Origin: Solirubrobacterales bacterium
GTDB taxonomy: Bacteria > Actinomycetota > Thermoleophilia > Solirubrobacterales > Solirubrobacteraceae
Direction: 5' to 3'
NCBI GenBank assembly: GCA_027315255.1
Contig: DAHUYL010000026.1
Coordinates: 1-35,148, forward strand
DNA: 35,148 nucleotides
The notes beneath the pieces were generated by a model. That model was not told the DNA's origin, searched no databases, and was given only the letters and a program-made list of their open reading frames with translations. Both the position numbers and the translations under genes were made by a program. This document shows, piece after piece, positions 24,483-32,151 of this stretch (the stretch's first letter is position 1; each line of letters begins with the position of its first letter).

Positions 24483-25163
24483 TCATCCCCAGCGAAATGT
24501 CTGTGGCGCCTCACGCATGCGGATCAGCTTCGCCGGCACGCCGGCCACCACCGCGTCGTCCGGCACGTCCCGGGTGACGACCGAGGAGGTGCCGATCACC
24601 GCGTTGTCGCCGACCGTCACCCCGCGCAGGATGCAGGCGCCGTAGCCGACCCACACGTTGTGCCCGACGCGCACGTCGCGCTTGTTGATCCCCTGCTCGC
24701 GGATCGGTCGCTCGACGTCGGACATCTCGTGATCGAAGTCGATCAGCATCGTGCGGTCGGCGATGAGGCACTCGCGCCCGATCGAGACGTGCTGGTAGCA
24801 GTTGATCGTGCACTCCTGGCCGAGCACCGACTTGGCGCCGATCGAGATGACCCCCTCATGGGCGCGGACCTTGGTTCCGTGGCCGATCCAGGACCAGCGG
24901 CCGAGCACCACCCGCGCGTGCGGCCCGATCTCGAACTTGACGCGCGGGCAGATGAAGCAGAGCCCGTCTGTCTGCAGCCGTCCGCGCCAGCGCAGCTTCA
25001 GCCAGGCCCAGCGCGCGATCAGCGGCGCGTAGTTCCAGCGGAGCATGTAGTTGCCGCGTGCGAACCGCAGGAACGTCAGCGGGCCGCCACGCAGCGGCGC
25101 GGGCGGGAGCCTCGCCGTGACCGTCCTGGCCGGCGGTGTCTCGAGTGCGGGCGACCGCGGCAC
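24483..25163 (-). CDS. hexapeptide-repeat acyltransferase (LbH/CysE-LacA-WbbJ type)
   Basis: A 226-residue transferase with a left-handed beta-helix of the xenobiotic/maltose acetyltransferase kind. The N-terminal ~60 residues are basic (LKLRWRGRL). Hexapeptide turns run from CPRVKFEIGPHARVVLG through WIGHGTKVRAHEGVISIG and VRVGHNVWVGYGACILRGVTVGDNAVIGTSSVVTRDVP to AGVPAKLIR. The loop His in FDHEM may be the catalytic base. Likely role: O- or N-acetylation of a sugar in surface glycan synthesis. TAGCAT lies 6 nt before the GTG, consistent with a leaderless mRNA. It diverges from meaB. Confidence 0.9.
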   Translation of the reverse strand: MPRSPALETPPARTVTARLPPAPLRGGPLTFLRFARGNYMLRWNYAPLIARWAWLKLRWRGRLQTDGLCFICPRVKFEIGPHARVVLGRWSWIGHGTKVRAHEGVISIGAKSVLGQECTINCYQHVSIGRECLIADRTMLIDFDHEMSDVERPIREQGINKRDVRVGHNVWVGYGACILRGVTVGDNAVIGTSSVVTRDVPDDAVVAGVPAKLIRMREAPQTFRWG

Positions 25164-25226
25164 GCGGCAATGCTACGACGTGCGCCGTCGCCGCGGGCGG
25201 ACCGCTCAGTCGGCATCATCGGGCCG

Positions 25227-26192
25227 ATGCCGCGCACCGCCGAGGACTCCGAGCCGACGCTTTCCGAGCGGCTGCTGGCCGGGGATCGGCGCGCGCTGGC
25301 GCGAGCGATCACGCTCGTCGAGAACGACGATCCAGCCGGCTGGGAGATCGTCCGCGAGGTCTACCCGCACACCGGCCGGGCGGCGCTGATCGGTTTCACG
25401 GGCCCGCCCGGGGTCGGCAAGTCGACGCTGCTCGCGGCGTTGACGAAGCTCGAACGCGAGCGCGGCCGGTCGGTCGCGGTGCTGTCGATCGACCCGTCCT
25501 CGCCGTTCACGCACGGGGCGCTGCTCGGTGACCGGATCCGGCTCGCCGACCACTTCCTCGATCCGGGAGTGTTCATCCGCTCGATGGCCAATCGCGGCGC
25601 GCTCGGAGGGTTGAGCGAGGCGACGTTGCAGGCGGCGCTGCTGATGGACGCTGCCGGCCGCGACGTGGTGCTGCTCGAGACGGTCGGGGTAGGGCAGGCC
25701 GAGGTCGACATCATCGACCACGCCGACTCGGTCGTCCTGGTGCTGATGCCCGGCTCCGGCGACTCGGTCCAGGCGCTGAAGGCCGGGGTGATGGAGATTC
25801 CCGACATCATCGTCGTCAACAAGGCCGACCACCCGTTGACGGACACGATGGTGCGCGAGATCAAGGGCGTGCTCGCGCTGGGGCCCAAGCAGGGCTGGGA
25901 GGTGCCGGTGCTACGGGCGCAAGCCGTTCACGGCGACGGCGTCGACGAGCTGCTCGACAAGCTCGGCGAGCACCGCGCGTTCATCCAGGCCGAGGGGACG
26001 CTGTCCGAGCGCCGGCGTCGCAACCTCCGAAACGAGGTGCTCGGGATCGCCGCGTTGCGTCTGCGCCAGCGGCTCGAGGCGGCGATCGCGCACGATCCCC
26101 AGGTGATCGAGCTGCTCGAGCGGGTGGCGCGCCGCGAGCTCGACCCGGCGAGCGCGGCGGGCGCGATCCTCGACGGCCGCCCGGACGGCTAG
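25227..26192 (+). CDS. meaB: methylmalonyl-CoA mutase-associated GTPase MeaB
   Basis: A 321-residue G3E-family GTPase that guards cobalamin loading and reactivation of methylmalonyl-CoA mutase. The P-loop is GFTGPPGVGKSTLLAAL (~55-71). VLSIDPSSPFTHGALLGDRIR, the base-specific switch LLETVGVGQAEVDI and the NKAD nucleotide motif (VVNKADHPL) are all intact. The helical N- and C-terminal arms are present. The ATG follows a short divergent region shared with the acyltransferase. A B12-binding mutase subunit is encoded 3.6 kb downstream, supporting the assignment. Confidence 0.95.
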   Translation: MPRTAEDSEPTLSERLLAGDRRALARAITLVENDDPAGWEIVREVYPHTGRAALIGFTGPPGVGKSTLLAALTKLERERGRSVAVLSIDPSSPFTHGALLGDRIRLADHFLDPGVFIRSMANRGALGGLSEATLQAALLMDAAGRDVVLLETVGVGQAEVDIIDHADSVVLVLMPGSGDSVQALKAGVMEIPDIIVVNKADHPLTDTMVREIKGVLALGPKQGWEVPVLRAQAVHGDGVDELLDKLGEHRAFIQAEGTLSERRRRNLRNEVLGIAALRLRQRLEAAIAHDPQVIELLERVARRELDPASAAGAILDGRPDG

Positions 26193-27637
26193 CGCAGCGT
26201 CCGGGCGAGCTCGACGAGCAACCGCAGCCCGAAGCCGGTCGCGCCCTTGTCGGCGATCACGCCGTCGCGCGCGTCGTAGGCGGTGCCCGCGATGTCGAGA
26301 TGCGCCCACGGGCGCTCGTCACCGGCGAAGTGGTGCAGGAACTCGGCGGCCGTGATCGCCTGCGCCTCACGGCGCTCGGTCAGGTTCGTCAGCTGGGCGT
26401 AGCGCCCTTTCACCATCTCGGCGTAGAGCCCGTGCAGGGGCAGGCGCCAGACGAGCTCGCCCGTCCTGCGCGCGCACGCCTCGACGTGCGCCGCCAGTCC
26501 GTCGTCGTTGCTGAACAGTCCGGCATGCCAGCACCCGAGCGCCGTCACGATCCCGCCGGTCAGCGTGGCGACGTCGACGATCCGCTCCGCGCCGGCGCGT
26601 CGCGCGTAGGTGATGCAGTCGGCGAGCACGAGCCTGCCCTCGGCGTCGGTGTTGTTGATCTCGACTGTCGTGCCGTCGAGCGCGGTGACGATGTCGCCGG
26701 GCTTGACCGACCGGCCGCTGATCATGTTCTCGGTGGCGCCGAGGACCCCCACGACCCGTACGGGCGCGCGCAGGTCGGCGAGGGCCGCAACGGTCTCGAG
26801 CACGGCGGCGCCGCCCGCCATGTCGAACTTCATGTCGTGCATCTTCGCCGAGGGCTTCAGCCACAGCCCGCCGCTGTCGAACGTCACCGCCTTGCCGATC
26901 AGCGCCAGCAGCGGGTCCCTCGGGCCGGCACCCGCATAGTCGAGCCGGATCAACTTGGCCGGTTGCGCGGAGCCCTGCGCGACCGCGGCGAACGCTCCCA
27001 TGCCGCTCGAGCGGATCTCCTGCTCGTCGAGCACGGTCGCGCTCAGCTGCGGCCGGGTGGCCGCGAGCTCCGCTGCGTACTCGCCGAGCGCGGCCGGGGT
27101 GAGGTCGTTGGCCGGGCGGTTCGCCAGGTCGCGCACCCGGTTCTGGGCGGCGGCGATCACGGCCGCCTCGGCGACGGCGGTCGAGACGTCGTCGTGGGCG
27201 CTGACGACGAGCTCGCCCAGGCGGCTGGAGTGGGCGGTCTCGGCGGGGCGCTTGAAGCGGTCGAAGCGGTAGGCGTGCAGGACCGTTCCCTCGACGAGCG
27301 CGGCTGCGATCTCATCCGAGACGTGGTGTGGAAGCTCCCAGCAGAGCCGCCGCGTGCCGAGCTCGGCGGCGCGCCCGTGGACCGACGCCGCCGCCAGCCG
27401 GGCGCGGCGCCCGTCGAATGCGGCCCGGTCGCCGAGCCCCGCGACGATCACCCGGCGCCCGCCGACGTGCACGACCGCCAGGTGCTCGAGCGTGGTCCTC
27501 GCCTCGCCCGAGTCGAGCAGCGCCTGCAGCGCGCCGTCGTCGACATCGTGCGCGATCCGCTCGCCGTCGAACACGCCGACCGCAACGGTGTCGGCGCCGG
27601 TGACGGCCGGCGGGTCGGTCGTGGCCCAGACGCGCAT
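26189..27637 (-). CDS. pepA: leucyl aminopeptidase (M17 family)
   Basis: A 482-residue cytosolic metalloaminopeptidase. The C-terminal catalytic domain has LIGKAVTFDSGGLWLKPS (Lys and Asp metal ligands), KFDMAGGAAVLET and the signature NTDAEGRLVLADC. TLTGGIVTALG and a C-terminal HLDIAGTAY complete the site. The N-terminal ~170 residues form the usual regulatory domain. The ATG is preceded 8 nt upstream by TAGGGT, a possible -10 box giving a leaderless transcript. The 3' end overlaps the meaB stop by 4 nt in convergent orientation. It diverges from the thiolase gene. Confidence 0.95.
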   Translation of the reverse strand: MRVWATTDPPAVTGADTVAVGVFDGERIAHDVDDGALQALLDSGEARTTLEHLAVVHVGGRRVIVAGLGDRAAFDGRRARLAAASVHGRAAELGTRRLCWELPHHVSDEIAAALVEGTVLHAYRFDRFKRPAETAHSSRLGELVVSAHDDVSTAVAEAAVIAAAQNRVRDLANRPANDLTPAALGEYAAELAATRPQLSATVLDEQEIRSSGMGAFAAVAQGSAQPAKLIRLDYAGAGPRDPLLALIGKAVTFDSGGLWLKPSAKMHDMKFDMAGGAAVLETVAALADLRAPVRVVGVLGATENMISGRSVKPGDIVTALDGTTVEINNTDAEGRLVLADCITYARRAGAERIVDVATLTGGIVTALGCWHAGLFSNDDGLAAHVEACARRTGELVWRLPLHGLYAEMVKGRYAQLTNLTERREAQAITAAEFLHHFAGDERPWAHLDIAGTAYDARDGVIADKGATGFGLRLLVELARTLR

Positions 27638-27704
27638 CGCCTACGACCCTACCGCGCGCGTCTACGATCTGGCCCAACCCCCTGACACCGGAGCCCCAGC
27701 CGCC

Positions 27705-28889
27705 ATGCCCAAGACCGTGATCCTGTCCGCCGCCCGCACCCCGATCGGCAAGCTCGGCGGCGCCCTGTCGTCGCTGGACGCGACCGAGCTCGGCGCGACC
27801 GCGATCAGGGCCGCGCTCGACCGCGCCGAGGTCGCCCCCGAGCAGGTGCAGCACGTCGTGATGGGCCAGGTGCTCCAGGCCGGGCAGGGGCAGATCCCGT
27901 CGCGCCAGGCCCAGGTCAAGGCCGGAATCCCGCGCGAGGTGTCCTCGGAGACGATCAACAAGGTGTGCGCGTCGGGCATCCGCGCCGCCGGGCTGCTCGA
28001 TGCCGCGATCCGCGCCGGCGATCTCGAGCTCGGGGTCGCAGGTGGGATGGAGTCGATGTCGTGCGCGCCGTACCTGCTGAAGGGCGCGCGCTTCGGCTTT
28101 CGGATGGGCGACGGCAAGGCGATCGACGCGATGATCGGCGACGGGCTCACCAACCCGTTCAGCGGCAAGCACATGGCGCAGGAGGCAAGCGAGGTGGCCG
28201 CCGAGCTCGAGCTGACCCGGGCCGAGATGGACCGCTGGGCGCTGCGCTCGCACGAGCTCGCGATCAGGGCGACCGACGAGGGCCGGCTGCCGGCGGAGAT
28301 CGTCCCGGTGACGATCCCGGGCCGCAAGGGCGACACGGTCGTCGAGGTCGACGAGGCGCCACGCCGGGACACGACGCTCGAAGCGCTCGCGAAGCTGGCT
28401 CCGATCTTCGTCAAGGACGGGTCGCACACGGCCGGCAACTCGCCGGGAGTCAACGACGGCGGTGGCGCGCTCGTGCTCGCCTCCGACGAGTGGGCGCAGC
28501 GCAACGGCCGCCGGGCGCTGGCGACGATCATCGCGCAGGCGCAGGTCGCCGACGACTTCGCCTACCTGGCGCGAACGCCCGCCAACGCTGCGCTGAAGGC
28601 GCTCGCGCTCGCCGGGCTGAAGCCGCAGGACGTCGATCTGTGGGAGATCAACGAGGCGTTCGCCTCGGTGACGCTCAACTCGATGCGCATGCTCGAGATC
28701 GACGAGGCGCGCGTCAACGTCAACGGCGGCGCGGTGGCGCTCGGTCATCCGATCGGCGCCTCCGGGGCGCGGATCCTCGGCACGCTGGTGCTGGAGCTGC
28801 AGCGTCGCGGCGGCGGCGTCGGCTGCGCCGCGATCTGCTCCGGAGGGGGCCAGGGGGACGCGGTGCTGGTCGAGGAGCATGGCGGCTGA
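27705..28889 (+). CDS. acetyl-CoA C-acetyltransferase (thiolase)
   Basis: A 394-residue thiolase catalysing acetoacetyl-CoA formation or cleavage, or the last step of beta-oxidation. The catalytic Cys is in INKVCASGIRA (~88). GGMESMS, the NEAFA motif, GGAVALGHPIGASGAR (His ~349) and CSGGGQGDA (second Cys ~379) are all intact. The start PKTVILSAARTPIGK matches the family, fixing the ATG at 27705; the open frame upstream is antisense to pepA. TACGAT at 27663-27668 is a possible -10 box. The stop overlaps the next gene by 11 nt. Confidence 0.95.
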   Translation: MPKTVILSAARTPIGKLGGALSSLDATELGATAIRAALDRAEVAPEQVQHVVMGQVLQAGQGQIPSRQAQVKAGIPREVSSETINKVCASGIRAAGLLDAAIRAGDLELGVAGGMESMSCAPYLLKGARFGFRMGDGKAIDAMIGDGLTNPFSGKHMAQEASEVAAELELTRAEMDRWALRSHELAIRATDEGRLPAEIVPVTIPGRKGDTVVEVDEAPRRDTTLEALAKLAPIFVKDGSHTAGNSPGVNDGGGALVLASDEWAQRNGRRALATIIAQAQVADDFAYLARTPANAALKALALAGLKPQDVDLWEINEAFASVTLNSMRMLEIDEARVNVNGGAVALGHPIGASGARILGTLVLELQRRGGGVGCAAICSGGGQGDAVLVEEHGG

Positions 28890-29709
28890 GCCTTGGCTGA
28901 TGGGCGCGAGCGTGACAGCGGATGTCGTGGGCGAAGCGTCGCGGGGCGCGGCCTTCTTCGATCTCGACAAGACGCTGATGCAGGGCTCGTCGGCCTTCCA
29001 GTTCGCGCGAGCGGCGCGGCGGGCGGGGCTGATGAGCCGCCGGCAGCTCGCCTCCGACGCGCTCGCGAACGTGATGTTCCGCCTGCGCGGCGCGAGCGAT
29101 GCCGAATCGCTGGCGTTGCGCGACCGGCTCGCCGCGTCGCTCGCAGGCGTGCGCGTCCGCGACCTGGAGCGGTTGCGGGTGCCGGTGCTGGCGCGGATCC
29201 TGCCCCGTCTGTACCCGCAGATGCTGAGGGTCGCCTACGACCATCAGGACGAGGGCCGGCCGGCCTTCATCGTCACCGCCGCGGCGCGCGAGCTGGCCGA
29301 CTCGCTGGCGAACGCGATGGCGTTCGACGGCGCGATCGGGTCGCACTTCTCCGATGTCGACGAGCACGGGGTGTTCAACGGCCAGGCGACCGGTGCGTTC
29401 CTGTACGGGCGGGCGAAGGCTGACGCGATCCGCGAGCTGGCGGCGCGGCACGGCTACGACCTGGCGGCGTCGTACGCCTACTCGGACTCCGCCTCGGACG
29501 TGCCGATGCTCGAGGCGGTCGGGCATGCGGTCGTCGTCAATCCCGACACGCAGCTGTTGCGGCTCGCGCGCGAGCACGGCTGGGAGGTCGTCCGGCTGGA
29601 CCGGCTGCGGCTCGGGCTGACCGCGTTCGGCGCGGCGACGGCGGCCGCGCTCGCGGGCGGGCTCACCGCATCGGTGATCGCCGCACGGTCGCGACCCGAA
29701 CCCGCCTGA
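28879..29709 (+). CDS. HAD-IB family hydrolase with C-terminal membrane segment
   Basis: A 276-residue SerB-like HAD phosphatase. The DxDxT nucleophile motif is FFDLDKTLM (~26-34). Motif II Thr lies in AFIVTAAARELA, the conserved Lys near YGRAKADAI, and the final acidic motif in YSDSASDVPMLEAVG. Residues ~245-268 (LTAFGAATAAALAGGLTASVIAA) form a single hydrophobic segment, so the protein may be membrane-attached by its C-terminus. The ATG overlaps the thiolase stop, so translation is coupled. Relatives act on small phosphorylated metabolites or lysophospholipid; substrate not readable. Confidence 0.88.
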   Translation: MAAEPWLMGASVTADVVGEASRGAAFFDLDKTLMQGSSAFQFARAARRAGLMSRRQLASDALANVMFRLRGASDAESLALRDRLAASLAGVRVRDLERLRVPVLARILPRLYPQMLRVAYDHQDEGRPAFIVTAAARELADSLANAMAFDGAIGSHFSDVDEHGVFNGQATGAFLYGRAKADAIRELAARHGYDLAASYAYSDSASDVPMLEAVGHAVVVNPDTQLLRLAREHGWEVVRLDRLRLGLTAFGAATAAALAGGLTASVIAARSRPEPA

Positions 29710-29764
29710 GTATTCTCTGGCACCACGCACCTGAGCTGAATTCGATTTCAGAAGGTCCGAACAG

Positions 29765-30172
29765 ATGACCGCCTCCACCGACAAGAAGATCCGCGTCGTC
29801 GTCGCCAAGCCCGGCCTCGACGGTCACGACCGCGGCGCCAAGATCATCGCCCGCGCGCTCCGGGATGCCGGCATGGAGGTGATCTACACGGGGCTGCACC
29901 AGACCCCGGAGCAGATCGTCGAGACCGTGATCCAGGAGGACGCCGACGCGGTCGGGCTGTCGATCCTGTCCGGCGCGCACATGACGCTCGTGCCACGGAT
30001 CATGGAGCTGCTCCACGAGCAGGGGGTCGACGACGTCGTCGTCGCGGTCGGCGGCACGATCCCGGCCGACGACGCCGCCGAGCTGAAGGCACTCGGAGTG
30101 GCCGAGGTGTTCACTCCCGGCGCCTCGACCGAGGCCGCGATCGAGTTCATCAAGGGCGCCGTCCGCGCCTGA
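29765..30172 (+). CDS. standalone cobalamin-binding subunit of methylmalonyl-CoA mutase
   Basis: A 135-residue B12-binding domain. The lower-ligand motif DxHxxG is in [12 protein letters not shown] (~18-29). [20 protein letters not shown] and [20 protein letters not shown] complete the flavodoxin-like fold. In many bacteria this domain is fused to the mutase large subunit; here it is separate, as in split mutases. The large subunit is not in the window. AGAAGG upstream is a good ribosome site and TATTCT (29711-29716) a possible -10 box. MeaB nearby fits a propionyl-CoA pathway. Relatives such as isobutyryl- or ethylmalonyl-CoA mutase subunits cannot be excluded. Confidence 0.9.
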   Translation: MTASTDKKIRVVVAKPGLDGHDRGAKIIARALRDAGMEVIYTGLHQTPEQIVETVIQEDADAVGLSILSGAHMTLVPRIMELLHEQGVDDVVVAVGGTIPADDAAELKALGVAEVFTPGASTEAAIEFIKGAVRA

Positions 30173-30221
30173 CGGAGCTGGGCGGGAGCACGGCCGGGCG
30201 GGAGCACGCGCTCCGAAGCCG

Positions 30222-30239
30222 ATTGACTCGTCAGTCAAT
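30222..30239. promoter_or_regulatory. palindromic putative operator upstream of the ETF operon
   Basis: ATTGACT-CGTC-AGTCAAT, with 7-bp arms, resembles TetR-family operators seen before fatty-acid catabolic genes. It contains a -35-like TTGACT (30223-30228). TAGAAT (30243-30248) is a -10-like hexamer but only 14 nt away. A TetR-type repressor responding to acyl-CoA is a plausible partner; no such gene is in the window. Confidence 0.5.
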
Positions 30240-30247
30240 GCTTAGAA

Positions 30248-30316
30248 TCCCGGGTGTACACGAGGGCCTATCCCGGGTGTGCACGAGAGCCTATCCCGGG
30301 TGTGCACGAGAACCTC
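30248..30316 (+). repeat. three 23-bp tandem repeats in the ETF operon leader
   Basis: Units begin at 30248, 30271 and 30294. Each starts TCCCGGGTGT, then A/G, then CACGAG, then ends with G/A GCCTA or AACCTC. Units 2 and 3 contain the palindrome GTGCAC; unit 1 has GTACAC. The 23-bp period is about two helical turns. The array lies between the putative promoter and the TTG start of etfB. Confidence 0.85.
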
Positions 30317-30348
30317 ACCGTCCGCGAGAAGAAGCTGAGGAGGGTCAC

Positions 30349-31164
30349 TTGAAGATCTGCGTCCTGGTCAAAGAGGTGCCGGACGCCGCCGTCGAGAAAC
30401 GGATCAACCCCTCGACGGGGCGGATGGACCGTTCAGGTGAGAAGAACCTGAACCCATACGACACCCACGCGATCGAGGCAGCGATGCAGCTGCGCGAGGG
30501 TGGCGCGGTCGCCGTCGAGGAGATCGTCGCGGTGACGATGGGTCCCGAGTCGGCCGTCCGCGCGCTGCACAAGGCGGTCTCGCTCGGCGCCGACCGCTCG
30601 GTCCACCTGTGTGACGAGTTGCTCGCCGGCTCGGACGTGGCGGCCACCGGGTACGCGCTCGCGAAGGCGATCGAGTCGGAGTCGCCGGACCTCGTGCTGC
30701 TGGGTCAGCAGTCGGACGACGGCGAGTGCTACACGATTGGCGCGGTCGTCGCCGATCACCTGCGGATGCCGTCGCTGACACAGGTGATCAAGCTCGACGT
30801 GATCGATTCCGAGCCATCCGCCCCCGGCCTGCCCGGCCTCCGTTGCGAGCGCCAGGCCGAGTACGGCTACGACACCGTGCAGGTGCAGCTGCCGGCCGTG
30901 ATCTCCGTCGGCGACGCCATCAACGAGCCGCGCTACCCGTCGTTGAAGAACATCATGGGCGCCAAGAAGAAGCCGCTCGACACCCGCACCGCCTCGGAGG
31001 TCGGGATCGACTCAGGGTTCGTCGGCCCCGACGGCTCGCGCGTGCACTGCGGCGAGTTCCACGCCCCGCCCGCTAAGCCCTCCGGGCAGATCATCGAGGA
31101 CGAGGACACCGCCGAGACGGTCGCGCGGATCGTCGCCTGGCTGGATGAAAGGAAGCTGATCTGA
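30349..31164 (+). CDS. etfB: electron transfer flavoprotein beta subunit
   Basis: A 271-residue small ETF subunit that, with EtfA, accepts electrons from acyl-CoA dehydrogenases. KICVLVKEVPDAAVEKRINPSTG is the family start. LNPYDTHAIEAAMQL, VTMGPESAVRALHKAVSLGADRSVHL, LVLLGQQSDDGECYTIGAVVADHL and PRYPSLKNIMGAKKKPL are typical. The TTG start at 30349 is chosen for its strong GAGGAGGG site four nt upstream and family alignment. An open frame from 30223 would translate the tandem repeats and is rejected. It is the first gene of the etfB-etfA-ETF:QO operon. Confidence 0.95.
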   Translation: MKICVLVKEVPDAAVEKRINPSTGRMDRSGEKNLNPYDTHAIEAAMQLREGGAVAVEEIVAVTMGPESAVRALHKAVSLGADRSVHLCDELLAGSDVAATGYALAKAIESESPDLVLLGQQSDDGECYTIGAVVADHLRMPSLTQVIKLDVIDSEPSAPGLPGLRCERQAEYGYDTVQVQLPAVISVGDAINEPRYPSLKNIMGAKKKPLDTRTASEVGIDSGFVGPDGSRVHCGEFHAPPAKPSGQIIEDEDTAETVARIVAWLDERKLI

Positions 31165-32148
31165 ATGGCTGACGTTCTCGTCTACGTCCTTCATTACGAG
31201 GGCGCCTTCAACAAGAACTCGCTCGGCGCCGTGTCGGAGGGCGCAGCGCGCGCCGCCGACGTGGGCGGCGCCTGCGACGCGGTCGTCGTCGGTGGCGAGG
31301 ACCTGACCGACGAGCTTTGCGGGACGCTGGGCGCGTACGGCGCGAGGAAGGTGTTCCGCGCGAACGGGCCGGAGGGCCTGGCGCAGCCGGTCGTCGACGT
31401 GATGGCGAAGGTGATCGCCGATCACGGTCACAGCTACGCGATCTTCGGCGGCGGCCTGCTCGGGTTCGAGATCGGCGCCGGCCTCGCCGCGCGCTGCCGT
31501 GCGGGCGTGACGATGGAGGTGACGAGCGTCCGGGCCGACGGCGACGAGCTCGTCGCCGAGCGCCCGATCCTGGGCGACTCGCAGATCTCGGTGTCGCGCT
31601 ACCGCGGCGGGCTGGGGATCATCATCGGCCGGATCAACGCGTTCGAGCTGCGCGAGAGCGGCAGCGCCGCGGCTGCGGTCGAGGACGTCGAGGTCGCGTT
31701 CTCGCCGTGGTCCACGCGGGCGACGATGGTCACGCGCGGCGAGCAGCGCGGCGCGGACGTGGACATCGAGGGCGCGGACATCCTCGTCGCCGGTGGCCGG
31801 GGCCTCGGCAACGCCGATGGCTTCCAGCTGATGGAGCAGCTGGCTGGCGCGTTCGGCGCCAACACGGCCGTGGCGGCAACCCGTGCCGTCGTCGACGCCG
31901 GCTGGTACCCGTACGCCGCGCAGATCGGTCAGACCGGAAAGACGGTCGCGCCGAAGCTGTACCTGGCGGCCGGCATCTCCGGCGCGATCCAGCACAAGGT
32001 GGGGATGCAGTCCTCCGAGAACATCGTGGCGATCAACAAGGACGCGAATGCGCCGATCTTCGAGTTCTCGGATCTCGGCATCGTCGGCGACCTGAACAAG
32101 ATCGTTCCGAAGCTGACCGACGCGATCCGGGCGCGGAAGGGCAGCTGA
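31165..32148 (+). CDS. etfA: electron transfer flavoprotein alpha subunit
   Basis: A 327-residue large ETF subunit. The C-terminal FAD-binding domain holds [65 protein letters not shown], and [26 protein letters not shown], all classic. The ATG directly abuts the etfB stop with no gap. The protein passes electrons from flavin dehydrogenases to the ETF:quinone oxidoreductase encoded next. Confidence 0.97.
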   Translation: MADVLVYVLHYEGAFNKNSLGAVSEGAARAADVGGACDAVVVGGEDLTDELCGTLGAYGARKVFRANGPEGLAQPVVDVMAKVIADHGHSYAIFGGGLLGFEIGAGLAARCRAGVTMEVTSVRADGDELVAERPILGDSQISVSRYRGGLGIIIGRINAFELRESGSAAAAVEDVEVAFSPWSTRATMVTRGEQRGADVDIEGADILVAGGRGLGNADGFQLMEQLAGAFGANTAVAATRAVVDAGWYPYAAQIGQTGKTVAPKLYLAAGISGAIQHKVGMQSSENIVAINKDANAPIFEFSDLGIVGDLNKIVPKLTDAIRARKGS

Positions 32149-32151
32149 GCC

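Noticed and set aside
24167..24577. 136-residue reading starting SDQPCRVCQP
   Set aside because: The CxxC start is suggestive, but the rest is Pro/Ala/Arg noise that runs into the antisense of the acyltransferase gene. At most a remnant.
30223..30348. N-terminal extension of etfB across the tandem repeats
   Set aside because: It would translate the putative promoter and repeats. The TTG at 30349 has a strong ribosome site and matches the EtfB N-terminus.
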